From the NCBI RefSeq assembly GCF_014652235.1, contig NZ_BMYK01000017.1:62001-126000 (forward strand): a stretch of 64,000 nucleotides of DNA, read 5' to 3'. The DNA comes from Pseudorhodoferax aquiterrae (GTDB lineage: Bacteria; Pseudomonadota; Gammaproteobacteria; Burkholderiales; Burkholderiaceae_C). Below, in pieces: positions 56,454-64,000 of the stretch. A model generated the notes under the pieces. The model saw nothing but the letters and a program-made list of their open reading frames with translations. It was not told the origin of the DNA and did no database searches. Both the position numbers and the translations under genes were made by a program. The number at the start of each line of letters is the position of its first letter. The first letter of the stretch is position 1.

Positions 56454-59400
56454 ATGGACGCCACCACCCCGAAGGACCGCGCGGCGCTGATCGAGCTGGC
56501 GCGCGATCCCGAGCAGACACCGTTCGACTACATCGTCATCGGCTCCGGCGCGGGAGGCGGTCCGCTGGCCGCGCGGCTGGCGCTGGGCGGGCGGCGGGTG
56601 CTGCTGCTCGAGGCCGGTGTCGATCCTGCGCTGAACGCACACGACGCGGCGCCGCGCGACGTCTATGCGGTGCCCGCCTTCCATGCCGCGGCCACCGAGG
56701 ACCCGCAGACCAGTTGGGTGTTCTCGGTGCGGCACTACGACGACGACGCCCGCCAGGCCCGCGACTCCAAGTACGACGCCAAGCAGGATCCCGGCATCGG
56801 CATCCGCAAGGGCGGCATCCAGTACCCGCGCGCCGCCGCCATCGGCGGCTGCACGGCGCACCACGCGATGATCATCGTGCGTCCCAACGATGCCGACTGG
56901 GACCGGATCGCCGAGAGCACCAACGATGCGTCGTGGCGCTCGGAGCACATGCAGGGCTACTTCACGAAGATCGAGCGCTCGCTGGGCTACGGCGTCTACG
57001 ACAGCTTTCAGCGCCGCGTCTTCGGCCGCGCCTTCGCCCTGGTGCGGCGGGCCCTGACACTGGTCGAACCACGCCGACAGCTCGATACCGGGGGGCACGG
57101 CACGCAGGGCTGGCAGCCGACGAACTTCATCGATCCGCTGGTCATCGCGCGCATCGTGCGCGGCGACCGGGCCTTGCTGCACATCCTGAGGCGCGTCATC
57201 CTCGCCACGCTGACGACCACGGGTCAGCGCGCCCGATTGCTGGGCGATGCGCTGCGGACGCAGCCGTTGCGATCCCTGGATCCCAACGTGCGCTCGCCCC
57301 GGCTACCGGCGCACGCGCACCTGTCGCTGATCTCGATCGGCACCGAGAACGGGCGCCGTAGCGGCCTGCGCGAGCATCTGCTTCGGGTGCAGCAACAGAA
57401 ACCGCAGCACCTGGTCATCGAGACAGGCACGCATGTCACGCGGCTGCTGTTCAAGGCGGAGCAGCACGGGCCGCCGAGAGCCATCGGCGTGGAGCTGGTG
57501 CGGGGCACCCACCTGTACCGTGCCAGCCCGCGCAGTCCGCGCGAGGGCCCGTCGACGCCGACCGAGAAATTTTTCGCGCGCGAGGAGATCATCGTCTGCG
57601 GCGGTGCGTTCAACTCCCCGCAGCTGCTCATGCTCAGTGGCATCGGCGACCGCACCGAACTCCTGCTCCATGGCATCACTGGGCTGCGCGGCACCGCTGG
57701 CGCGGACGTGGCGCCGGTGGTCCACCTGCCCGGCGTGGGCCGGCACCTGCAGGACCGCTACGAGGTCAGCATCATCAGCCAGGCCGATGCGCCGTTCTCC
57801 ACGCTGGATGGCGCGACCTTCAGGCCCGGTCCGCCCGACGACAAGGTGCTGGCACAGTGGCGCGAGGACGGCAGCGGCCTGTACGCGACCAACGGCGGCG
57901 CGCTCGCGCTGATGATGTCGTCCCGCGCCAACCAGGAGGTGCGGCGCGACCCGGACCTGTTCATCTTCGGTGTGCCGGCAGCGTTCCGGGGCTACTACTG
58001 GAACTGGTCGCGCGAACTGCTGATGGCGACCAAGGGCGCTGGCGCCGAGCAGCGCGACCTGTGGACCTGGGTCATCCTCAAGGCCTACACCGACAACGAC
58101 CACGGCCGTGTTCGCCTGCGCAGCAACAATCCGCTGGAGCCCCCGCAGATCGACTTCCATTCCTTCCCCGCCACGGTTGGTGCGCAGAAGGATGTCGAGG
58201 CTCTGGCCGAAGCCGTGGTGCGCATGCGTGAGATCAACGCCAAGGTGCCGGGGTTCGTGCGCGAAGTGCAGCCCGGCCCGGCGGTGCCACCCGGACGCTC
58301 GCCCCAGCTCGACGACTGGATCCGCGACGAGGCATGGGGCCACCATGCCTGCGGCACCTGCAGGATGGGGGCGGCGCGCTGGACCGCGGACCCGGCCTGG
58401 CTGCCGCCGGCCGATGCGCAGGTCGTGCTCAGCAGCGACTTCCGCGTGCATGGCGTGCAGAGCCTGCGCGTCGTAGACACGTCGGTGTTTCCGCGCATTC
58501 CCGGCTACTTCATCGCCACACCCACCTTCATGATCGGCGAGAAGGCCGCCGATCTGCTGCTGGCCGACCGGACGGAATACCCGCGCGCGCTGGCGGCCGC
58601 GGAGGCCGAGGCGGTGCACCTGCGCCGCCGCGCCGCCAAGCCCGGCGGCCCACCACCATCACCTCCGCCCCCGCCCGGCGGCGTCCCTCCCGGGACCGGG
58701 GCAGGTCAGGCCGCCGCGACCGCATCCCTGCCGGACGACACCGTGGGCCTGGCGCTGTCGGGCGGCGGCATCCGAAGTGCGACCTTCTGCTTGGGCGTGC
58801 TGCAGGCGCTGGCGCAGCGGGGCCGGCTGCGCCGGGTGGACATAGTGTCGTCCGTCTCGGGGGGCGCCTTCGCGGCATCCTTTCTGGGCCGCCTGTACAC
58901 GCGTCTGTCCCCCGACGTGCCCGACAAGCCGGGACGCGTCGAGTCCATCCTGGGCAATGGCATGGCGTCGGAATTGTGGTGGCTGCGGCGCCATGCCAAC
59001 TACATCGACAGCGGCAGTCGCGCCGATCTGCAGTCGAACATCGCCATCGTCCTGCGCAACCTCGGTTTCGTCTACCTGTGGCTGGGGCTGCTGTTCTTCG
59101 CGGTGTTCGGCTTGGCGCGTGCGGCTGCCGATGCTGCGGCGTGGTTTCCGGTGGCGCCGTCCTGGAAACTGCTAGACATCGGGCTGACACCTTGGTGGTG
59201 GCTGGCGCCCGCGCTGGCGTTGTTCGGCACCGTGCCCCTGGCCGCCGGCTACTGGTTCGTGCTGAAGGACCCGCGAGAAGGAGGCGGGCGCGAGGTGGTT
59301 CCCCTGCTGCTGTGGATGGTCCTGGTGGCCTGCGCTGTGTTCGGCCTGGGGGTGCCGCTGCTTCGGCCGTGGGCGCTGCTGGGCTTGGCGCTGGTCCTCT

Positions 59401-61124
59401 TGGCCTGGGCTGCGCAGGGGATCGCGGGCTGGCGCGTGCCGGTACCCGACCCCGAGCGGGCGCTGCGCGGGCCGCTCGGTGCCGCTGGCGCGCGCGCGTC
59501 GCTACCGCCCAGCACGGTGGTCCGCAACCGCCTGTCGCGGGCCCTGGGCAGCACCCTGTTTGGCCTCGCCGTGGCCGTGGTCTGGGTGGTATTGGACTCT
59601 CTGGCCCGTGTGGGCGCGGACCCTGAGCGGAAATGGCCCATGTGGTCGATGGCAGGCATCGTGCCGCTGCTGCCGGTGTTGCGGGCGCTGGTGATGCGGC
59701 TCATTGGCAGCATGGGTGCCGCGGCATCCTCACCCTTTGACGGACCCATCCGGCATGTGCTGGTGGCCACACTGACCTTCGGTCTGGTGTTCTTGCTGCT
59801 GCTCTATGTGGACATGGCGGTCCACTGGACGTTCGATTTGCAGGTCGGTCTCTGGCTCACCGGCGCAGCGCTGCTGGCCTCGCTGGCCATCGGCCGGGCC
59901 ATTGCGTATCTGAACCTGTCGTCACTGCAGCAGGCCTATGGCCAGAAGCTGGTGCGCACCTTTCTCGGAGCGTCCAACGCCGCGCGTGTGCACCCTCCGG
60001 GCGTGGACGTGCCTGTGCCGGTGCACGTGCCCGATGCGTCCGACGACGTGGAGTTCGACGCCTACGCGCCGCACGCGCACGGGGGGGCGCTGCACCTGAT
60101 CGGCGTGTGCGTCAACGACACCGTGGACGGCAGCTCCGGCCGCCAGTTGCGGGACGACAAGGGCTTGCCGATGTGCGTAGGGCCTGCCGGGATCAGCGTG
60201 GGGCTGCGCCACCATGCGCTGTGGGCGCCGCGCGAGAGCGGGATGTCGGCACGCGCCGCGCCGCTCACGCCTGTGCGCATCGCCCCCAACCCGCAGCAGT
60301 TCCATGTGCTGGCAAGCCGCGACGGCGCGCCGGTGAGCGTTGAACGACTCAAGCTCGGGCAATGGGTCGCGATCTCCGGCGCCGCCGTCTCCACCGGCCT
60401 GGGCCGCAGTACATCGCTGGTCCGTTCGGTGCTGCTGGGCCTGTGCAACCTGCGTGTCGGCTACTGGTGGGACAGTGGCATCCCCGCGGACAAGCGGCCC
60501 GGGCGCTTTCCGCTGGATCTGTGGGAGCGGGTCAAGGGTCTGCCGCAGTTTTTGTTCCCGCTGCAGATGCACCTGCTCGCCGAGTGGCGTGCCCGCTTCC
60601 CTGGTGCCTCGGCTGCGCTGTGGAACCTCAGCGATGGCGGCCATTTCGACAACACCGGCCTGTACGAGCTACTGCGCCGCCGCGTGCGCTTCATGATCGC
60701 GGTGGATGCCACACAGGATCCCGAGTACCGCTTCGACGACCTCGCGGTATTGACCCGCCAGGCGCGCGTCGACTTCGGTGCCGCGATCGAGTGGGACGGG
60801 ACCATGCTCCCGGCCGTACCGCCGGCCTTCGCCGCCTGGCTGAATCCGCAGGGCATCGCGCGCGACCTGTCGTCACTCAAGCGCGATGCAGAGCGCTGCG
60901 CGACCTTGGCCCGGGTGACCTATGCCGACGACCCGTCAAGGATCTGCTGGCTGCTGTTGATCAAGCCGTGTGTGGGCATGGAACTCCCCGCCGATACCCG
61001 TTACCACGCCACTGCCTACCCATCCTTCCCGCAGGACCGCACGTTCGACCAGTTCTTCGACGACGCGCAATGGGAGGCCTACCGCGTGCTGGGCATGCGG
61101 GCGGGCGAGACGGTGATCGGTTGA
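56454..61124 (+). CDS. GMC oxidoreductase-patatin-like phospholipase fusion
   Basis: 1,556 residues. The GMC part (1-720) has the FAD loop GSGAGGG (30-36), EIIVCGGAFNSPQLLMLSGI, active-site His630-His631 in WGHHACGTCRMG and the C-terminal signature SLRVVDTSVFPRIPGYFIAT. A Pro/Gly linker (about 729-755) follows. The patatin part starts at SGGGIRSATFCLGVLQAL (oxyanion Gly770-772), has nucleophile Ser802 in SSVSGGAFAASF, about six membrane spans inserted between 855 and 1175, and the catalytic Asp1394 in DGGHFDNTGLYELL. Both active sites seem complete. No signal peptide precedes the GMC part, suggesting a cytoplasmic side, which leaves unclear how it would meet the exported cytochrome hemes encoded 15 bp upstream. 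GAGGAA lies before the ATG. A lipid hydrolase coupled to oxidation of the released alcohol or sterol is the simplest idea; it is inference. Confidence 0.88.
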   Translation: MDATTPKDRAALIELARDPEQTPFDYIVIGSGAGGGPLAARLALGGRRVLLLEAGVDPALNAHDAAPRDVYAVPAFHAAATEDPQTSWVFSVRHYDDDARQARDSKYDAKQDPGIGIRKGGIQYPRAAAIGGCTAHHAMIIVRPNDADWDRIAESTNDASWRSEHMQGYFTKIERSLGYGVYDSFQRRVFGRAFALVRRALTLVEPRRQLDTGGHGTQGWQPTNFIDPLVIARIVRGDRALLHILRRVILATLTTTGQRARLLGDALRTQPLRSLDPNVRSPRLPAHAHLSLISIGTENGRRSGLREHLLRVQQQKPQHLVIETGTHVTRLLFKAEQHGPPRAIGVELVRGTHLYRASPRSPREGPSTPTEKFFAREEIIVCGGAFNSPQLLMLSGIGDRTELLLHGITGLRGTAGADVAPVVHLPGVGRHLQDRYEVSIISQADAPFSTLDGATFRPGPPDDKVLAQWREDGSGLYATNGGALALMMSSRANQEVRRDPDLFIFGVPAAFRGYYWNWSRELLMATKGAGAEQRDLWTWVILKAYTDNDHGRVRLRSNNPLEPPQIDFHSFPATVGAQKDVEALAEAVVRMREINAKVPGFVREVQPGPAVPPGRSPQLDDWIRDEAWGHHACGTCRMGAARWTADPAWLPPADAQVVLSSDFRVHGVQSLRVVDTSVFPRIPGYFIATPTFMIGEKAADLLLADRTEYPRALAAAEAEAVHLRRRAAKPGGPPPSPPPPPGGVPPGTGAGQAAATASLPDDTVGLALSGGGIRSATFCLGVLQALAQRGRLRRVDIVSSVSGGAFAASFLGRLYTRLSPDVPDKPGRVESILGNGMASELWWLRRHANYIDSGSRADLQSNIAIVLRNLGFVYLWLGLLFFAVFGLARAAADAAAWFPVAPSWKLLDIGLTPWWWLAPALALFGTVPLAAGYWFVLKDPREGGGREVVPLLLWMVLVACAVFGLGVPLLRPWALLGLALVLLAWAAQGIAGWRVPVPDPERALRGPLGAAGARASLPPSTVVRNRLSRALGSTLFGLAVAVVWVVLDSLARVGADPERKWPMWSMAGIVPLLPVLRALVMRLIGSMGAAASSPFDGPIRHVLVATLTFGLVFLLLLYVDMAVHWTFDLQVGLWLTGAALLASLAIGRAIAYLNLSSLQQAYGQKLVRTFLGASNAARVHPPGVDVPVPVHVPDASDDVEFDAYAPHAHGGALHLIGVCVNDTVDGSSGRQLRDDKGLPMCVGPAGISVGLRHHALWAPRESGMSARAAPLTPVRIAPNPQQFHVLASRDGAPVSVERLKLGQWVAISGAAVSTGLGRSTSLVRSVLLGLCNLRVGYWWDSGIPADKRPGRFPLDLWERVKGLPQFLFPLQMHLLAEWRARFPGASAALWNLSDGGHFDNTGLYELLRRRVRFMIAVDATQDPEYRFDDLAVLTRQARVDFGAAIEWDGTMLPAVPPAFAAWLNPQGIARDLSSLKRDAERCATLARVTYADDPSRICWLLLIKPCVGMELPADTRYHATAYPSFPQDRTFDQFFDDAQWEAYRVLGMRAGETVIG

Positions 61125-61245
61125 GGCGGCTGCCCGCGCACAGGCCTCTCACCTGGGCCGCAGTGGCCACCGGCGTCCGTCGGCACTCCCAAAGGCTCTT
61201 CCTGCGGAAAGATCAATACGCCGGTGTGCGGAAAGCCTGCTCCGC

Positions 61246-63033
61246 TCAGTCCTTGGCCGGCGGGGGCGTCGTCATGCGCGTGTTCAGCGCTTCGTTGATC
61301 GCTTGCGCCAGGCTCGCGTCGGTGACCGGCTTGCGCAGGCAGGGCATGCCCATCTGCAGTGCCGCCGCCAGCATCTGGGGCGAGCTGTCGGCTGAGACCA
61401 GCACGGCGGGCAGGCCGGGGCGGTACTCGCGCAGTCGCCTTACAGTCTGCAGACCATCTGTGTCGTCCAGGCGGTAGTCCACCACCGCCACTTCCACCGA
61501 CTCCTCGGCAACCGCTGCGCAGGCCGCCTCGACAGTGGCCACAGCACGCACCTTGCAGCCCAGGCTGGCGAGAGCGTGCCGGTAGGCCGAAAGCACTGCC
61601 GCGTCGTCGTCCACCACGAGCACGAGCCGCGCAATCAAGGCTGGTATCGCGTGCGAGCTGCCGCCCACGACCGGCTCGGCACCGGCTGCGGCGGGCATGT
61701 CCAAATGCACGCGCGTACCTTCGCCCACGCGCGAGTCGACCGTGTAGCGGATGCTCAGCAACCGCGCCAGGCGGCGCACGATGCCAAGGCCGAGGCCATG
61801 GCCGCGTCGCCGGTCGCGCTGCGGATTGCCAACCTGGGCGAAGTCCTCGAACACCCTCTCCTGGTCTTGGGCATCCAGGCCTCTCCCGGTGTCCCACACC
61901 GTCAGCCGGATACGGTCCTTGCCTAGCAGACGCACCCGTACGCCAATGCTGCCTTGCTCGGTGAATTTCAGCGCGTTGTCGAGTAGGTTGGAGACGATGC
62001 GGCGTAGCATTTCCACGTCGCTTGTCACGAAGACTCCGTCTTCGCACTCGCAGTGCAGTGCCAGGGATTTGGCGAGCACAGACGGCCGCAGGCGCTCACA
62101 GACGTTTTCGAGGAAGCGCTTGAGCGGGATCTGCTGCAAATGCGGGCGCACCGCGCCGGCGTCGAGTTGGGAGATGTCAAGCAGGCCATCGAGCATCTGG
62201 CGCAGCACCTCGATGCCCTCGCTGATCTCCTGCGCAATGGCACGGGTCTCGCCGTCCAGCTGCATGCGTGTCAGGGTGCCGCTGTTCAGAGCCAGGCTCT
62301 GCATGGGCTGACGCAGGTCGTGGCTTGCTGCGGCGAGAAAGCGGCTTTTGGAAAGGTCCGCGCGAACAGCAGCGTCGCGGGCCTCGGCGAGCTGCTCGCG
62401 TTCGTGCGACAACTGCCGGAGCAGGACGGTGTTCTCCGTACGGATGCGGAACGCCTCCTCGAATACGCGGCGGTTCTGCTCCGAGAAGCGAATCTGCACG
62501 CCCAGCAACATCAGCAGCAGGGCTGCAATGGCCCACGACCACCAGTGCGGATGCAAGGCCCACACCAGCGCCGATGGCACGACCATCCCCGCCTGAAAAC
62601 CAACGCTAACGGGCTTGATCGTGTAGGAGGCCGCGGCACTGCCCGCGGCCTGCGAGGTCAAGACCATGGTCAGGATCGCACTCTCGGGGACGTCCATCCA
62701 AAACATGAACCCGGCACTTGCGCCGTGCAGGCAGCCCAGCAGCAAGGTGCTCCAGCCCGCCTGGCGCAGGCGCTCTGCGACCGGCCGCTCCACCTGGGCC
62801 ACCAGCCGACGGAACAAGGCCAGCCGCCACTCCCGCGCGGCGGTGACGGCAACTGCCCAGGCCACGGGAACCAGCCAAGGCAGCCCGCCGACGACCCCCA
62901 TGGCGGCGACCATTAACACCGCAGCGAGGATCTGCCAGCGCAGATTGGACGAAAACTCGGTGATGGTCTGCAGACGGAGCTCGTCCAGATCCTGGGCAAA
63001 GCCGGCTGCAGCTGTCGTGGAAGCGTTGTGCAT
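61246..63033 (-). CDS. Hybrid sensor histidine kinase, NahK/ErcS-like
   Basis: 595 residues. An N-terminal membrane block of about six spans (ILAAVLMVAAMGVVGGLPWL to WAIAALLLMLLGV, about 33-175) is followed by a coiled segment and the kinase core: H-box FLAAASHDLRQPMQSLALN with His238, N-box IVSNLLDNALKF, G1 DTGRGLD and G2 GHGLGLGIVRRLA. A receiver domain ends the protein (LVLVVDDDAAVLSAYRH; phospho-acceptor Asp519 in VAVVDYRLDDTDG). The HDLRQP box is typical of the NahK/ErcS group. It follows the LuxR-type regulator gene by 41 bp on the same strand and converges on the GMC-patatin operon, so it may regulate that operon, though this is only position-based. 61125-61245 shows no feature. Confidence 0.9.
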   Translation of the reverse strand: MHNASTTAAAGFAQDLDELRLQTITEFSSNLRWQILAAVLMVAAMGVVGGLPWLVPVAWAVAVTAAREWRLALFRRLVAQVERPVAERLRQAGWSTLLLGCLHGASAGFMFWMDVPESAILTMVLTSQAAGSAAASYTIKPVSVGFQAGMVVPSALVWALHPHWWSWAIAALLLMLLGVQIRFSEQNRRVFEEAFRIRTENTVLLRQLSHEREQLAEARDAAVRADLSKSRFLAAASHDLRQPMQSLALNSGTLTRMQLDGETRAIAQEISEGIEVLRQMLDGLLDISQLDAGAVRPHLQQIPLKRFLENVCERLRPSVLAKSLALHCECEDGVFVTSDVEMLRRIVSNLLDNALKFTEQGSIGVRVRLLGKDRIRLTVWDTGRGLDAQDQERVFEDFAQVGNPQRDRRRGHGLGLGIVRRLARLLSIRYTVDSRVGEGTRVHLDMPAAAGAEPVVGGSSHAIPALIARLVLVVDDDAAVLSAYRHALASLGCKVRAVATVEAACAAVAEESVEVAVVDYRLDDTDGLQTVRRLREYRPGLPAVLVSADSSPQMLAAALQMGMPCLRKPVTDASLAQAINEALNTRMTTPPPAKD

Positions 63034-63074
63034 GAACTAGTTGGTCGCGCCTTGCGGCATCGGCTCGGAGCCGT

Positions 63075-63755
63075 TCATCCCAGCGCGTGCGCGGCACCGG
63101 CCTGCAGCACGCGGCACAGGGCCGAGACGCGGTTCTTCACGCCGAGCGCCCTGTAGACCATGGACAGGTGCACTTTGACCGTGCCTTCGGCGATGTCCAG
63201 GCGGCGCGCGATGCTCTTGTTCGGCAGTCCCTTCAGGGCCAGGGCCAGCACCTCGCGCTGCCGGGTCGACAGGTCGATGCGCAGGAAGTTGGCCAGATCC
63301 TCGCTGCCGACTTCGTCGGCCTCGTGCCCGCGTACCACGTCCTCGGAGAAGACGAACTCGGCCGGCACGTAGACCCGCTGGCGCAGCACCAGGCGCAACG
63401 CCATGGACATGTCCGCCTCGCTGTAGGACTTGGGAATGAAGCCGGAGGCACCGGCATCGAGTACGGCCCGGATGTGATCACTCCCGCTCTCGGCCGATAG
63501 CATGCACACGCTGGCACCTTCAAACCGTTGCTGCATGCGCTGCAATGCCGGCACGCCGGACAGGCCGGGCAAGTGGTAATCCAGCAACACGAGATCGACA
63601 TCGCTGCACGGGAGTGCGCAGGCGGCCTCCACATCGAGCACAGCCTGGAACTGCAATGCATCGGCCACCCCGCCGGTCTCTCGGTGCATTTCTTCCAAGA
63701 GGCGCCGGGTACCGTTCCAGATCAGCTGATGGTCGTCGACGAGTACAACATGCAA
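63075..63755 (-). CDS. LuxR/NarL-type response regulator
   Basis: 226 residues. I place the start at TTG 63755 because GGAGG lies six bases upstream and LHVVLVDDHQLIWNG begins the receiver directly. Acidic pocket Asp7-Asp8, phospho-acceptor Asp59 in LVLLDYHLPG, and Lys in GFIPKSYSEADM are intact. The C-terminal LuxR HTH is DLSTRQREVLALALKGLPNK followed by IARRLDIAEGTVKVHLSMVY. It is the likely output of the hybrid kinase encoded immediately downstream, with which it forms an operon, and may also control the divergent gene starting at 63985. Confidence 0.88.
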   Translation of the reverse strand: MHVVLVDDHQLIWNGTRRLLEEMHRETGGVADALQFQAVLDVEAACALPCSDVDLVLLDYHLPGLSGVPALQRMQQRFEGASVCMLSAESGSDHIRAVLDAGASGFIPKSYSEADMSMALRLVLRQRVYVPAEFVFSEDVVRGHEADEVGSEDLANFLRIDLSTRQREVLALALKGLPNKSIARRLDIAEGTVKVHLSMVYRALGVKNRVSALCRVLQAGAAHALG

Positions 63756-63984
63756 CGCACACCTCCAGGCTTGCGTGGCCTCCGTCACCGTTGGCAGTGA
63801 ACAGGTCGCACGCTGCTGCCAGCTTATCCCATGCGAAGCCCCGCCGGTGCGGCAAGCCACTAAACCAAAGCACTAGCCAACGGATGCAGACCGGAGTTCA
63901 GGCCGAAGGAGCGACGGTTTACTGGTGGGCGCGTGGCCCGGTTCCTAGACTTCCCATCGGAATCACCGACAGGAGGACCTTGCG

Positions 63985-64000
63985 ATGCAGGCGACAACAA
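63985..64000 (+). CDS. Start of a gene cut by the window edge
   Basis: ATG at 63985 is preceded by AGGAGG at ideal distance (63971-63976), and the first codons read MQATT before the window ends. Too little is present to name a product. It is divergent from the response-regulator gene (229-bp gap), the usual arrangement for a regulator and its target. Confidence 0.5.

Overview
The window is about 70% GC with very high third-position GC, and it looks like chromosomal DNA of a Burkholderiales betaproteobacterium, most likely Comamonadaceae (Variovorax/Acidovorax-like). The indicators are Bug/TctC-type orphan binding proteins, an imuA-imuB-dnaE2 mutasome operon, a type II NADH dehydrogenase, a GltI-type binding-protein pair, and an intergenic element built around a perfect TTACTTTCTCTTG stem-loop of a kind familiar from this group. 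No rRNA, tRNA, CRISPR array, transposase or phage gene was seen.

Layout. 1-1.8 kb: a TAXI-type TRAP binding protein (cut by the window edge), a membrane-anchored double zinc-ribbon protein, and a frameshifted gene remnant. 1.8-8.5 kb: a 1,227-aa GMC oxidoreductase-alpha/beta hydrolase fusion, a ~410-bp inverted-repeat element, a metallophosphoesterase and a membrane-tethered hydrolase. 8.6-16.7 kb: a minus-strand run for hydroxyproline catabolism (epimerase, three-subunit FAD/[2Fe-2S] dehydrogenase, branched-chain-type binding protein, AraC regulator) followed by a DJ-1/PfpI protein, an isochorismatase-like hydrolase and a GlxA-type regulator. 16.8-20 kb: an MFS exporter converging on rlhA (U32 family). 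20.2-30.2 kb: a DctB/DctD-like sigma-54 two-component pair facing a co-directional minus-strand run that holds two GltI-type binding proteins, a rhombosortase, a large lipoprotein and an M14 carboxypeptidase with a GlyGly-CTERM tail.

30.4-45 kb: iron and SOS functions. A TonB-dependent siderophore receptor, a PiuC/YbiX dioxygenase, a PepSY protein and a cytochrome b561 form one cluster; imuA-imuB-dnaE2 lies behind a LexA-like box; then come a trypsin-fold protein lacking its catalytic serine and a Fur-boxed FecI/FecR/STN-TonB receptor unit. 45-52.4 kb: ndh, a hydrolase-SDR pair, a Bug-type binding protein and two c-di-GMP enzymes (GAF-GGDEF and MHYT-GGDEF-EAL). 52.4-52.98 kb: a hexanucleotide microsatellite and a decayed paralogue of the SDR gene.

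52.98-63.8 kb: the most unusual part. A two-gene operon encodes a 1,151-aa diheme c-type cytochrome with a membrane C-terminus carrying an in-frame 180-bp tandem duplication, and a 1,556-aa protein fusing a GMC flavin oxidoreductase to a polytopic patatin-like phospholipase. A LuxR-type response regulator and a NahK/ErcS-like hybrid histidine kinase are encoded convergently beside it. Together with the GMC-hydrolase fusion at 1.8-5.5 kb, the window holds two independent fusions of a GMC oxidoreductase to a lipid-type hydrolase. This suggests membrane-lipid, sterol or fatty-alcohol oxidation linked to the respiratory chain, but the substrate is unknown.
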